DNA of 64,000 nucleotides, taken from assembly GCF_015751785.1 (NCBI RefSeq), contig NZ_JADOTY010000001.1:5828001-5892000 (forward strand), read 5' to 3'. Numbering within the stretch: the first letter of the stretch is position 1; each line of letters starts with the position of its first letter. Source of the DNA: Micromonospora vinacea (lineage in GTDB: Bacteria; Actinomycetota; Actinomycetes; Mycobacteriales; Micromonosporaceae). The position numbers and the translations under genes were made by a program. Below the pieces are notes generated by a model. The model did not search any database. It saw only the letters and a program-made list of their open reading frames with translations, and was not told where the DNA came from. Below are positions 43,977 to 51,662 of this stretch, piece by piece.

Positions 43977-45679
43977 CAGAACAGGAAGTACCGCTGGGCC
44001 ATCGGCAGCCGGGTCACCGGGTCCGGCTCCACCACCTGCCCGTCGATCCGCACCGTGAAGGTGTCCGGGTCCACCTCGATGCGCGGCATCGCGTTGTTCT
44101 CCGGCAGGTCTGCCTTGCCCCGCGACCGCACGTCGCTCACCGGCACCACCCGGCGACGCACGTCCAGGCGGAGCCCGGCGTCCAGGGCCGCCGGCGCCAC
44201 GAAGGCCAGGCTGGTGGCGGCCGCCGCCGCGCCGTACGCCCCGAACATGGGCCGGGGCAGCATCGGCTGCGGTGTCGGGATCGAGGCGTTGGCGTCGCCC
44301 ATCTGGGCGTACGCGATCATGCCGCCCTTGATGACCAGGAGCGGTCGTACGCCGAAGAACGCCGGGTCCCAGAGCACCAGGTCGGCGAGCTTGCCCGGCT
44401 CGACCGAGCCGATCTCGCGCTCCAGCCCGTTGGCCATCGCCGCGCAGATGGTGTACTTCGCCACGTACCGCCGGGCCCGGTGGTTGTCCGCGGGCCCGTC
44501 ACCCGGCAGCGCGCCGACCCGGTCCTTCATCACGTGGGCGCTCTGCCAGGTCCGCATGATCACCTCGCCGACCCGACCCATCGCCTGGGCGTCGGAACCG
44601 ATGATGGAGATCGCACCGAGGTCGTGCAACAGGTCCTCGGCGGCCATCGTGGACGGTCGGATCCGGCTCTCGGCGAAGGCCAGGTCTTCGGGCACTGACG
44701 GGTTGAGGTGGTGGCAGACCATCAACATGTCCAGGTGCTCGGCCAGGGTGTTGGCGGTGTACGGCCGGGTCGGGTTGGTCGACGATGGCAACACGTTCGG
44801 TTCGCTGGCCACGGTGATGATGTCCGGTGCGTGCCCGCCACCGGCGCCCTCGGTGTGGTACGAGTGGATCGCCCGTCCACCGATCGCCCGCAGGGTGTCG
44901 GCGACGAACCCGGCCTCGTTGAGCGTGTCGGTGTGGATCGACACCTGAACCCCGGACGCGTCAGCCACCCGCAGACAGGCGTCGATCGCGGCCGGTGTGG
45001 TGCCCCAGTCCTCGTGCAGCTTGAAACCGCCCGCACCGGCCCGCAACTGTTCCCACAGCGCCTCGGTGGAGACGGTGTTGCCCTTGCCGAGCAGCAGCAC
45101 GTTGACCGGCATCGTGTCCAGCGCCTCGTGCATCCGGGCCAGGTGCCAGGCGTTCGGGGTGACAGTTGTCGCGCGGGTCCCCTCGGCCGGCCCGGTGCCG
45201 CCGCCGACCATCGTGGTGATGCCACTGGCCAGCGCCTCGGTGACGATCTCCGGGCAGATGAAGTGCACGTGGGTGTCGACCGCGCCGGCGGTGAGGATCC
45301 GCCCGTTGCCGGCGATCACCTCGGTCGACGGGCCGATGACCAGGTCGGGGTGGACACCGGGCATGGTGTCCGGGTTGCCGGCCCGTCCGAGCGCCACGAT
45401 GCGCCCGTCGCGCAGCCCCACGTCGGCCTTGACCACACCCCAGTGGTCCAGCACGACCGCGCCGGTGATGACGGTGTCCAGTGCCCCCTCGGCGCGGGTG
45501 GCACGAGACTGCCCCATCGACTCGCGGATCACCTTGCCGCCGCCGAAGACCGCCTCGTCGCCGCCCACGCAGTGGTCGGTCTCCACCTCGATCAGCAGGT
45601 TGGTGTCGGCCAGCCGGATCCGGTCACCGGTCGTCGGCCCGTACAGGTCGATGTAGCGGTCCCGCCGCACGGCGCTCAC
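43976..45679 (-). CDS. ureC: Urease alpha subunit
   Basis: 567 residues from GTG 45679, overlapping the ureB stop (GTGA). All nickel ligands are seen: H137 and H139 (DTHVHFICPE), carbamylated K220 (GAGGFKLHEDWG), H222, H249 (SIHTDTLNE), H275 (SYHTEGAGGGHAPD), and Asp in SDAQAMGR; catalytic His in MVCHHLNP. Each is about three later than in the Klebsiella enzyme. Hydrolyses urea to ammonia and carbamate. Active with UreA and UreB. Confidence 0.96.
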   Translation of the reverse strand: MSAVRRDRYIDLYGPTTGDRIRLADTNLLIEVETDHCVGGDEAVFGGGKVIRESMGQSRATRAEGALDTVITGAVVLDHWGVVKADVGLRDGRIVALGRAGNPDTMPGVHPDLVIGPSTEVIAGNGRILTAGAVDTHVHFICPEIVTEALASGITTMVGGGTGPAEGTRATTVTPNAWHLARMHEALDTMPVNVLLLGKGNTVSTEALWEQLRAGAGGFKLHEDWGTTPAAIDACLRVADASGVQVSIHTDTLNEAGFVADTLRAIGGRAIHSYHTEGAGGGHAPDIITVASEPNVLPSSTNPTRPYTANTLAEHLDMLMVCHHLNPSVPEDLAFAESRIRPSTMAAEDLLHDLGAISIIGSDAQAMGRVGEVIMRTWQSAHVMKDRVGALPGDGPADNHRARRYVAKYTICAAMANGLEREIGSVEPGKLADLVLWDPAFFGVRPLLVIKGGMIAYAQMGDANASIPTPQPMLPRPMFGAYGAAAAATSLAFVAPAALDAGLRLDVRRRVVPVSDVRSRGKADLPENNAMPRIEVDPDTFTVRIDGQVVEPDPVTRLPMAQRYFLF

Positions 45680-46023
45680 CGCGGCGACCCGTCGGCCGTG
45701 GGCGGGTGCGGCGGCGGGTCCAACGGTCCGGCGCACTCTCCGCGCAGGCCCGGCACGATCCGTGCCCCGCCGAGCGGTACGAGGTCGACGCTGCGGTTGA
45801 TGCCGGGCTCGAACCGGACCGAGGTGCCCGCCGGAACGGCGAGCCGCTGCCCCCAGGCGGCGCCCCTGTCGAACGACAGCGCCGGGTTGGCTTCGGCGAA
45901 GTGGTAGTGCGAGCCGACCTGCACCGGGCGGTCGGCGGTGTTGACCACGAGCACTGTGGTCACCGGGCGGCCCACGTTGATCTGAACCGGGTCGGCCGCC
46001 GGCAGGATCTCCCCGGGGATCAC
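45676..46023 (-). CDS. ureB: Urease beta subunit
   Basis: 115 residues. MIPGEILPA at the start, TADRPVQVGSHYHFAEANPA in the middle and RFEPGINRSVDLVPLGGAR near the end are the family blocks. A Pro-rich tail (PPPHPPTADG) is a modest extension. Overlaps both ureA and ureC by four bases. Confidence 0.95.
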   Translation of the reverse strand: MIPGEILPAADPVQINVGRPVTTVLVVNTADRPVQVGSHYHFAEANPALSFDRGAAWGQRLAVPAGTSVRFEPGINRSVDLVPLGGARIVPGLRGECAGPLDPPPHPPTADGSPR

Positions 46024-46322
46024 GGGATCGGGTGGTGCACCGTCACCAGCTTGGTGCCGTCCGGGAACGTTGCCTCCACCTGCACCTCCCTCAGCAGCTC
46101 GGGGATGCCGTCCTGGACGTCGTCACGACCGAGCACCGCCCGGCCGGCGGACATCAGGTCGACCACCGACCGGCCGTCGCGGGCCCCTTCGAGGAGGAAC
46201 GCGGTGAGCACCGCCACGGCTTCGGGGTAGTTGAGGCGCAGGCCGCGTTCGCGGCGGGCGCGGGCGACATCGGCCGCGACGTGGATGAGCAGGCGGTCCT
46301 GCTCGTGCGGGCTGAGGAACAC
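46020..46322 (-). CDS. ureA: Urease gamma subunit
   Basis: 100 residues, exactly the family length, from GTG 46322, which has GGGAGAG four bases upstream; the frame is open further upstream but adds only low-complexity residues. FLSPHEQDRLLIHVAADVAR, GLRLNYPEAVAVLTAFLLEG and VQVEATFPDGTKLVTVHHPI are diagnostic. First gene of ureABCFGD. Confidence 0.95.
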   Translation of the reverse strand: MFLSPHEQDRLLIHVAADVARARRERGLRLNYPEAVAVLTAFLLEGARDGRSVVDLMSAGRAVLGRDDVQDGIPELLREVQVEATFPDGTKLVTVHHPIP

Positions 46323-46624
46323 GGGGCTCTCCCGGTGGGGTCGGCGTGCCCGGCTCGCCGTCGGCTCCGCACGGGAGCCGCGCCGGGCATCAGCGCCCGG
46401 GGACGAGCTGGGAGTCACACGACCGCCGGGTCACCGCCGACGGGGCGACCCGGGACTCCACCATCCCGGCCCGCACGACGGGCAACCGGCGGTGTCGGGT
46501 CGGATGCGGACCGCACCGCCCACCGCTGAGCAGACCGTAGAGGATCACCACCGACCGAGGCAACAGTCCGTCAGGGATGCCGGTGCGTATTTCCGTGCGG
46601 CGGCGGGCAGGGCATGATCGCCGG
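46323..46624. other. Divergent gap upstream of ureA, 302 bases
   Basis: Should contain the urease promoter and that of the membrane-protein gene. I looked for a GlnR box like the one before urtA and see no GAAAC or GTTTC half site here. Nothing else recognisable. Confidence 0.4.
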
Positions 46625-47029
46625 ATGACGGCGACGAGGGGTACCCGCGCACTGCTCGGTGTTCTGTTCCTGGCGGCAGCCACGGTCGGGGTGTGGATCC
46701 TCTGGTTGGGCTGGGACACCGAGTACACGGTCGACGCGCAGACCGGCGCGAGCAGCGGCCCGTACGAGGCGTGGCAGGTGATCGGCTGCGTGCTGACGCT
46801 CGTGGTGCTGGCCGCGCTCGCCGGGACGCGGCTCAGCCCGTGGCTGGTGGCGCCGGTGATGACCGTGGCGTTCACGGCGGCCTGGTCGTGGCGGGCCGCG
46901 TCGACCGACGACAGTGGGTTGTGGGTGGTCGGGGGGATTCTGGTGCTGGTCGGGGTGGCGGCCGGCAGCACGGTGGTGAGCCTCGCGGGGCGGCGGATCG
47001 GCCGACGGATGGCCGGCCGATCCGCCTGA
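46625..47029 (+). CDS. Small membrane protein, unknown family
   Basis: 134 residues from ATG 46625. Four hydrophobic segments: ALLGVLFLAAATVGVWILWL, a second at about 50-70, SPWLVAPVMTVAFTAAWSW, and GGILVLVGVAAGSTVVSLAG, ending in a basic tail. The loop after helix one is polar (DTEYTVDAQTGASSGPYEA). Unknown function. Alone on the plus strand, 93 bases before the methyltransferase. Confidence 0.7.
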   Translation: MTATRGTRALLGVLFLAAATVGVWILWLGWDTEYTVDAQTGASSGPYEAWQVIGCVLTLVVLAALAGTRLSPWLVAPVMTVAFTAAWSWRAASTDDSGLWVVGGILVLVGVAAGSTVVSLAGRRIGRRMAGRSA

Positions 47030-47122
47030 CGCCCGGGGTGCTGGTGGCCGCCGAGTTGGTGACGTTGCTGCGGGCATGAACCGCCCATCGTGGACGGAGC
47101 CGAATTGTGATCTCATGGCGGC

Positions 47123-48139
47123 ATGATCACTCCGACTCCCCTCATGCGCCTGGTGGCCGGTGTGTGGGGGTTCAAGACCCTCGCGGTCGGCGTCGAACTC
47201 GGCCTGTTCACCCGGCTCGCCGGCGGGCGGACGATGACAGTGGAGCAGGCAGCCGCCGAGTTCGGGCTGCCCGACCGACCCGCGGACCTGCTGCTGGCCG
47301 CCAGTGCCTCGCTCGGCCTGCTGGAGAAGGCCGGCGACGGTTACCGCAACTCCGAGTTGGCTGAGCAGTTCCTGGTCGAGGGTCGCCCGTACTACTTCGG
47401 CGCGCAGGTCCGCTACTCGGACCTGCGCACCTACCTGCCCTGGCACCGAATCGGCGAGGCCCTGCGCACGGATCGACCGTTGACCTGGGATCCGGAGGCC
47501 CAACAGTCGATGTTCGACACCGCCGACCCGGAGATGCTGGCGCAGTTCTGGGACGCGATGTTCTCCACGTCCAGCTTCACGGCCAGCGCGCTGGCCGACG
47601 CGTACGACTTCTCCGCGCACCGCCGGTTGCTCGACGTGGGCGGCGGTGCGGGCGCGTTCCCGATCGAGTTCTGTCGCCGTCTGCCCGAGCTGCGGGCGAC
47701 GGTCCTGGATCTGCCGCATGTCTGCGTGCGGGCCCGGGAGCGGATCGCGGAGGCCGGCCTGACCGGGCGGATCGACGCCGTGGCCGGTGACTTCCTCGCC
47801 GACCCGGCGCTGCCGGACGGGCACGACGTCATCCTGCTCAGCATGATCCTGCACGACTGGGACGAGCCGACGAACCGGGCGTTGCTGGCGCGGTGCCACG
47901 CGGCGTTGCCGCCCGGCGGGGCGATCGTCGTCTGCGAGCTGCTGCTCAACGACGAACGCACCGGGCCGCCGGAGGCAGCGCTGATGGGGATGAACATGCT
48001 TGTCGAGACCGAGGGCGGCCGGAACTACTCGGGCGCCGAGTACGCGGCGTGGCTCACCGACGCCGGTTTCGTCGACGTGCGTACCGTGCCGTTCGACGCG
48101 CCGGGCGCCAACGGCGCGGTGGTGGCCCGCCGACCCTGA
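47123..48139 (+). CDS. O-methyltransferase, plant-COMT/AcsOMT type (family 2)
   Basis: 338 residues from ATG 47123. The amino-terminal winged dimerisation domain (TLAVGVELGLFTRLAGGRTM, DLLLAASASLGLLEKAG) is followed by the SAM domain: LLDVGGGAGAFPIEFCRRLP, GRIDAVAGDFLADPALP, LLSMILHDWDEPTNRALLAR (catalytic His in HDW), and GGAIVVCELLLND. Secondary-metabolite enzymes of this type methylate phenols or polyketides. No biosynthetic genes are adjacent, so the acceptor is unknown. Confidence 0.88.
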   Translation: MITPTPLMRLVAGVWGFKTLAVGVELGLFTRLAGGRTMTVEQAAAEFGLPDRPADLLLAASASLGLLEKAGDGYRNSELAEQFLVEGRPYYFGAQVRYSDLRTYLPWHRIGEALRTDRPLTWDPEAQQSMFDTADPEMLAQFWDAMFSTSSFTASALADAYDFSAHRRLLDVGGGAGAFPIEFCRRLPELRATVLDLPHVCVRARERIAEAGLTGRIDAVAGDFLADPALPDGHDVILLSMILHDWDEPTNRALLARCHAALPPGGAIVVCELLLNDERTGPPEAALMGMNMLVETEGGRNYSGAEYAAWLTDAGFVDVRTVPFDAPGANGAVVARRP

Positions 48140-48147
48140 CCGACGAC

Positions 48148-48184
48148 GACACCCGGCCCCGGTGCGAACCGTGGGCCGGGTGTC
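48148..48184. terminator. Hairpin between convergent methyltransferase and hydrolase genes
   Basis: Perfect 12-base arms 48148-48159 and 48173-48184 (GACACCCGGCCC), loop 13 bases, nine bases after the methyltransferase stop. Confidence 0.75.
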
Positions 48185-48228
48185 GCGGCGCCTTACGGCG
48201 CGGGCGTCCGATCGGCTACCGGTACGGG

Positions 48229-49080
48229 TCAGGCGCGCGCCTTGGCCGGCTGCTTCATGAAGTCCATGATCGCCTTGTTGACCTCGTCGGCGTGGGTCCA
48301 CGGGATGCCGTGCGGCGCGCCCTTGAGCGTGATGAGATTGGCGGTCGGCATCATCGGTGCGAGCCGCTGACCGGTCACCGGATACGGCAGCACCCGGTCC
48401 TGGTCACCCTGCACGATCAACACCGGAATGTTGATCTTCGGCAGGTCCGGGCGGAAGTCTTCCTGCCAGGCGTCCACGCTGTCGTGGGTGGCCTTGCCGG
48501 AGGCCATCGCGCCGATCTGCCAGTGCGCGCGGTACGCCTCCTCGCTGACCCGCTTGCCCATGTTCTGGTCCGGGTTGAAGAACGCGTCGCAGAAGGACGT
48601 CAGGTAGGCGAAGCGGTCCTTGATGATGGCGTCCTGGAAGCCCTTGAAGAGGCTCCGGTCGACACCCTCAGGGTTGTCGCTCGCCTTGGCCAGCATCGGT
48701 TGCAGCGGGCTGAGCAGTACGGCCCGGCTGACCCGCTGTGAGCCGTAGTTGCCCAGGTAACGGACCACCTCGCCGGTGCCCATCGAGTGACCGACCAGGG
48801 TCACCTCGTTCAGGTCCAGCTCGGTCATCAACACGTCCAGGTCCGCCGCGAACGTGTTGTAGTCGTACCCGAAGGCCGGCTGGGCGGAGTTACCGTTACC
48901 GCGCCGATCGTAGGTGATCGTCCGGTATCCGGCGTTCTGCAGCGCCCGTGTCTCCTTCTCCCAGGTCGCGCCATTGAACGGGAAGCCGTGGATCAGCACC
49001 ACCGGCTTACCGGAACCGTGGTCCTCGTAGTACAGGTCGATGGGCGCGGAGTTTTCCGTCCCCACGGTGATGAAAGGCAT
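48229..49080 (-). CDS. Alpha/beta hydrolase, non-haem haloperoxidase/perhydrolase type
   Basis: 283 residues from ATG 49080. VVLIHGFPFNGATWEKE (oxyanion), TITYDRRGNGNSAQP, nucleophile GHSMGTGEVVRYLG, acid VQGDQDRVLP and histidine APHGIPWTHADEV give the full triad of the cofactor-free chloroperoxidase group. Actual activity is usually esterase or perhydrolase. No signal peptide. Codon 2-10 (PFITVGTEN) is the usual start of this subfamily. Confidence 0.88.
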   Translation of the reverse strand: MPFITVGTENSAPIDLYYEDHGSGKPVVLIHGFPFNGATWEKETRALQNAGYRTITYDRRGNGNSAQPAFGYDYNTFAADLDVLMTELDLNEVTLVGHSMGTGEVVRYLGNYGSQRVSRAVLLSPLQPMLAKASDNPEGVDRSLFKGFQDAIIKDRFAYLTSFCDAFFNPDQNMGKRVSEEAYRAHWQIGAMASGKATHDSVDAWQEDFRPDLPKINIPVLIVQGDQDRVLPYPVTGQRLAPMMPTANLITLKGAPHGIPWTHADEVNKAIMDFMKQPAKARA

Positions 49081-49222
49081 GTTTGTCTCCTGCTCCGGTC
49101 TCGGGCTGTCGGACGCCCCGCGCTTTCCCGTCGGGTCGACGGATATGCGGGCCGTCAGAGCGGGCCCGAACGGCAGGCCGCAGAGGTTCCGTGACGCCCC
49201 CGTGCCGTCCTAACCTCGGGGG

Positions 49223-50089
49223 GTGAAACTTCCGCCCCGATTGCGGGCCGTCAGCGACCTGCACGTCGGGCACCCGCAGAACCGCGCGTTCGTGCAGGAA
49301 CTGCACCCGGACAACGAGGGCGACTGGCTGCTCGTCGCCGGGGACGTCGCCGACCGGTTCGCCGACATCGAGTGGGCGCTCGGGCTCCTGAGCAGCCGGT
49401 TCGCACGCGTCGTCTGGGCACCGGGCAACCACGAGCTGTGGACACCACCACGGGACCCGGTCACGCTGCGCGGCGAGGAGCGCTACCACGAGCTGGTGCG
49501 GATGTGCCGGCGGCTGGGGGTGGTCACCCCCGAGGACCCGTACCCGGTGTGGGACGGCGACGGCGGCCCGGCCACCATCGCGCCGCTCTTCGTGCTCTAC
49601 GACTACACGTTCCGGGTGCCGGAGGCGCGCAGCCAGGAGGAGTCACTGGCCCTGGCGTACGCCGCCGGGGTGGTGTGCACCGACGAGGCGCTGCTGCACC
49701 CCGACCCGTACCCCAGCCGGGAGGCGTGGTGCGACGCGCGGATCACTGAGACCGAACGCCGGCTGGCCGAACGCGACACGGCGCTGCCGACGGTGCTTGT
49801 CAACCACTACCCGCTGGTGCGGGAACCCACCGACGTCCTGCGCTACCCGGTCTTCGCCCAGTGGTGCGGCACGGTCCGCACCAGCGACTGGCACCTGCGC
49901 TTCGACGCCGCCACAGTGGTCTACGGGCACCTGCACATCCCCCGCACCACGTTCCACGACGGGGTGCGTTTCGAGGAGGTCTCCCTCGGCTACCCCCGCG
50001 AGTGGCAGCCCCGAGGGCCGGTACCCGACCCGGTGCGCACCATCTACCCGGCGGACGACGTGCGCCGACGCTCGTCCGTCAACGGATGA
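49223..50089 (+). CDS. Calcineurin-like metallophosphoesterase
   Basis: 288 residues from GTG 49223, directly after GGGGG. Metallophosphoesterase blocks: RAVSDLHVGHP (D-x-H), WLLVAGDVADRF (GD), VWAPGNHELW (GNHE), VLVNHYPLVREPTDVLRYP (H), and VVYGHLHIPRTTFHDGVRF (GHLH): five of five. Phosphatase or phosphodiesterase; the substrate is unknown. In some actinomycetes a close relative precedes a phosphopantetheinyl transferase, which is not seen here. Its tail overlaps the convergent regulator gene by 11 bases. Confidence 0.88.
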   Translation: MKLPPRLRAVSDLHVGHPQNRAFVQELHPDNEGDWLLVAGDVADRFADIEWALGLLSSRFARVVWAPGNHELWTPPRDPVTLRGEERYHELVRMCRRLGVVTPEDPYPVWDGDGGPATIAPLFVLYDYTFRVPEARSQEESLALAYAAGVVCTDEALLHPDPYPSREAWCDARITETERRLAERDTALPTVLVNHYPLVREPTDVLRYPVFAQWCGTVRTSDWHLRFDAATVVYGHLHIPRTTFHDGVRFEEVSLGYPREWQPRGPVPDPVRTIYPADDVRRRSSVNG

Positions 50090-51353
50090 GGCCGACCACC
50101 GTGGCCAGTCGCGCCACGCCCGCCGGTGCCGGCTGCGCGCGGGCAACATCGGCGATCACGGTACGCGCCAAAGGCCGACACCGAACCTCGGCCGGCGCGG
50201 TGCTGTCCGCGTCGACAAGCGCGCGGGCCGCCCCGCGCAGGTCACCCACCTGGAGGTACGCCCGCGCGACATCCACCAGGTAAGCGCCCCGGTACTCGGC
50301 CGGCAATCGCCGCCACCCCTCCCGCCGCACGATTGTCGAGTGCCGTTGCAGCGCCTCGGCGGCGTCACCCCGATGCGCCGCCACCATCACCCGAGCCAAC
50401 TCGACGGCGATCGGCCCGAAGCTGGTGCGGTGCGGATCGTCATACCCCCTCAGGCTGGCGGCAACGCCCGCGGCCCGCTCGGTCAGCTCATCGGCGCGGC
50501 GGTGCTCGCCGCACCCAGCGGCGGCAAGGGCGGCCTGAAGCAGCAGCGTCCCGCGCACTGCCCACTCCCCCGGCGGTCGCTGCCGCGCGGGCGCACCCTC
50601 GCCCTCGCCCTCGCCCTCGCCCTCGCCCTCGCCTCGTTGATCATGAGGTTGACGGGCGGTTTGATCTCCCCGAAGCCCGCCAACCTCATGATCATTCCCG
50701 TCAAAGGGGGTCGGGAGGATGCGGTTCGCGGCGGTTAGGGCCGCTGTCAGGGCTAGGCGGTCGCGGTTTAAGGCGCGGAGCGCTTGTGCTACCGAGATAG
50801 CGGCCGTAGCCGCCAGGATCGGGTCATCGCCGGCAGCGGACATTGCCCGGTCGGCGGCCAGCCAGGCGAGGTCTGCCTCGCCGAGCTTCACCAGCAGCGA
50901 CGAGGTGATCCGATACGCCTGCACCCGCAACTCCAGTGACCGCGCAGCCTGGACGGCGTCGAGCAGACCCGGCAACACCCGCACCACCTGCCCATAGTGC
51001 GCGTGCTGGTAGCTCAACCAGGCGTACCCGACCTGCCTTCTCAGCTCGTCTGTCTCCTCCCTGACTTGCGGGGTGTCGTAGCGGGCGAGAGCGGCCCGGA
51101 TGTCGTCCACGCCGCCCGGAGGGCCGGCCGGCGGTGGCCGCTGCTGGCCGAGTAGCACCTCCGGGTCTACCCGCAGGACGTGGGCCAACTCCTGGATCAC
51201 CGAGTACCGGTCCAGGGCGCGCACGCCCCGCTCCACCTTGTCCACCCAACTCTTCGACCTGCGCAACCGGTCGGCCAGCATCTGCTGCGTCATCGACCGC
51301 CGCACCCGCCACCGCGCCACCCTCCGACCGATCGGCACGTCATCGCTGGCCAC
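50079..51353 (-). CDS. XRE regulator with TPR-like domain, carrying an inserted palindrome and Gly-Glu repeat
   Basis: 424 residues from GTG 51353. HTH at about 8-65 (VARWRVRRSMTQQMLADRLR, RSKSWVDKVERGVRALDRYS); the rest is TPR-like helices (YAWLSYQHAHYGQVVRVLPG). Residues about 220-253 do not look like TPR: they are the translation of a 57-base palindrome followed by GEGEGEGEGEGE from six CCCTCG units. The frame is kept and the helices resume at AVRGTLLLQAALAAAG, so the protein is still complete. Such XRE-TPR proteins bind small peptides or DNA damage signals in actinomycetes, but the ligand here is unknown. It overlaps a 59-codon gene by 14 bases. Confidence 0.85.
   Translation of the reverse strand: MASDDVPIGRRVARWRVRRSMTQQMLADRLRRSKSWVDKVERGVRALDRYSVIQELAHVLRVDPEVLLGQQRPPPAGPPGGVDDIRAALARYDTPQVREETDELRRQVGYAWLSYQHAHYGQVVRVLPGLLDAVQAARSLELRVQAYRITSSLLVKLGEADLAWLAADRAMSAAGDDPILAATAAISVAQALRALNRDRLALTAALTAANRILPTPFDGNDHEVGGLRGDQTARQPHDQRGEGEGEGEGEGEGAPARQRPPGEWAVRGTLLLQAALAAAGCGEHRRADELTERAAGVAASLRGYDDPHRTSFGPIAVELARVMVAAHRGDAAEALQRHSTIVRREGWRRLPAEYRGAYLVDVARAYLQVGDLRGAARALVDADSTAPAEVRCRPLARTVIADVARAQPAPAGVARLATVVGLIR
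50596..50636. repeat. Hexanucleotide tandem repeat (CCCTCG)6 inside a gene
   Basis: Six exact CCCTCG units at 50596-50631, then CCTCG. In the coding (minus) strand it makes a Gly-Glu run. Hexamer changes would keep the frame and alter only run length. Confidence 0.9.
50638..50694. repeat. In-frame palindromic element in the XRE-TPR gene
   Basis: Arms 50638-50657 and 50675-50694 pair at 19 of 20 bases (TGATCATGAGGTTG at the outer end), loop 17 bases. Unlike the similar elements at 13511 and 15513, it lies within a coding sequence and is 57 bases, a multiple of three. Confidence 0.85.
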
Positions 51354-51519
51354 GACGCCACCGCCGGTCCGGGACCGCGCGGGTCGTGTCCTCCACGGGA
51401 ACGCGCTCCGTCTCGGCCTGCGCCAGGAGGCGCTGCTTGGCAGCCTCCCGCTCGGCCGCCTCTACCTGTTCGCTCTTGCTCTCTGACTCGCCACCCTGGC
51501 TGCCTCTTGTGCTGCTCAT
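51340..51519 (-). CDS. Small charged protein gene overlapping the XRE-TPR gene
   Basis: 59 residues from ATG 51519, with GGAAGGTGGGGG directly before it, to TGA at 51340. The amino third is Ser/Gly/Glu rich (GSQGGESESKSEQ), then an amphipathic helix EAAEREAAKQRLLAQ, then a basic tail (PDRRWRRGQR). No cysteine, membrane helix or known domain. It overlaps the GTG of the regulator by 14 bases, so both are read from one message, perhaps with coupling. It could be a regulator partner or a leader peptide; too short for confident family assignment. Confidence 0.5.
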   Translation of the reverse strand: MSSTRGSQGGESESKSEQVEAAEREAAKQRLLAQAETERVPVEDTTRAVPDRRWRRGQR

Positions 51520-51662
51520 CCCCCACCTTCCGGCCCGGGGCGCGACGTCAGACAGGGGCCGAGTTTGCCGCGCCCGGCTCGCCGCGCCCCCGAGTGGCCA
51601 CAGCGATACCTAGGTGACAGCTTGTGACGGTCAAAGTGCACAATCCACACGGATCGCGTCCG

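Noticed and set aside
46323..46624. GlnR box before ureA
   Set aside because: No GAAAC/GTTTC half sites in the correct spacing.
50596..50694. CRISPR-like repeats
   Set aside because: Only a hexamer run and one palindrome; no spaced repeats anywhere in the window and no cas genes.
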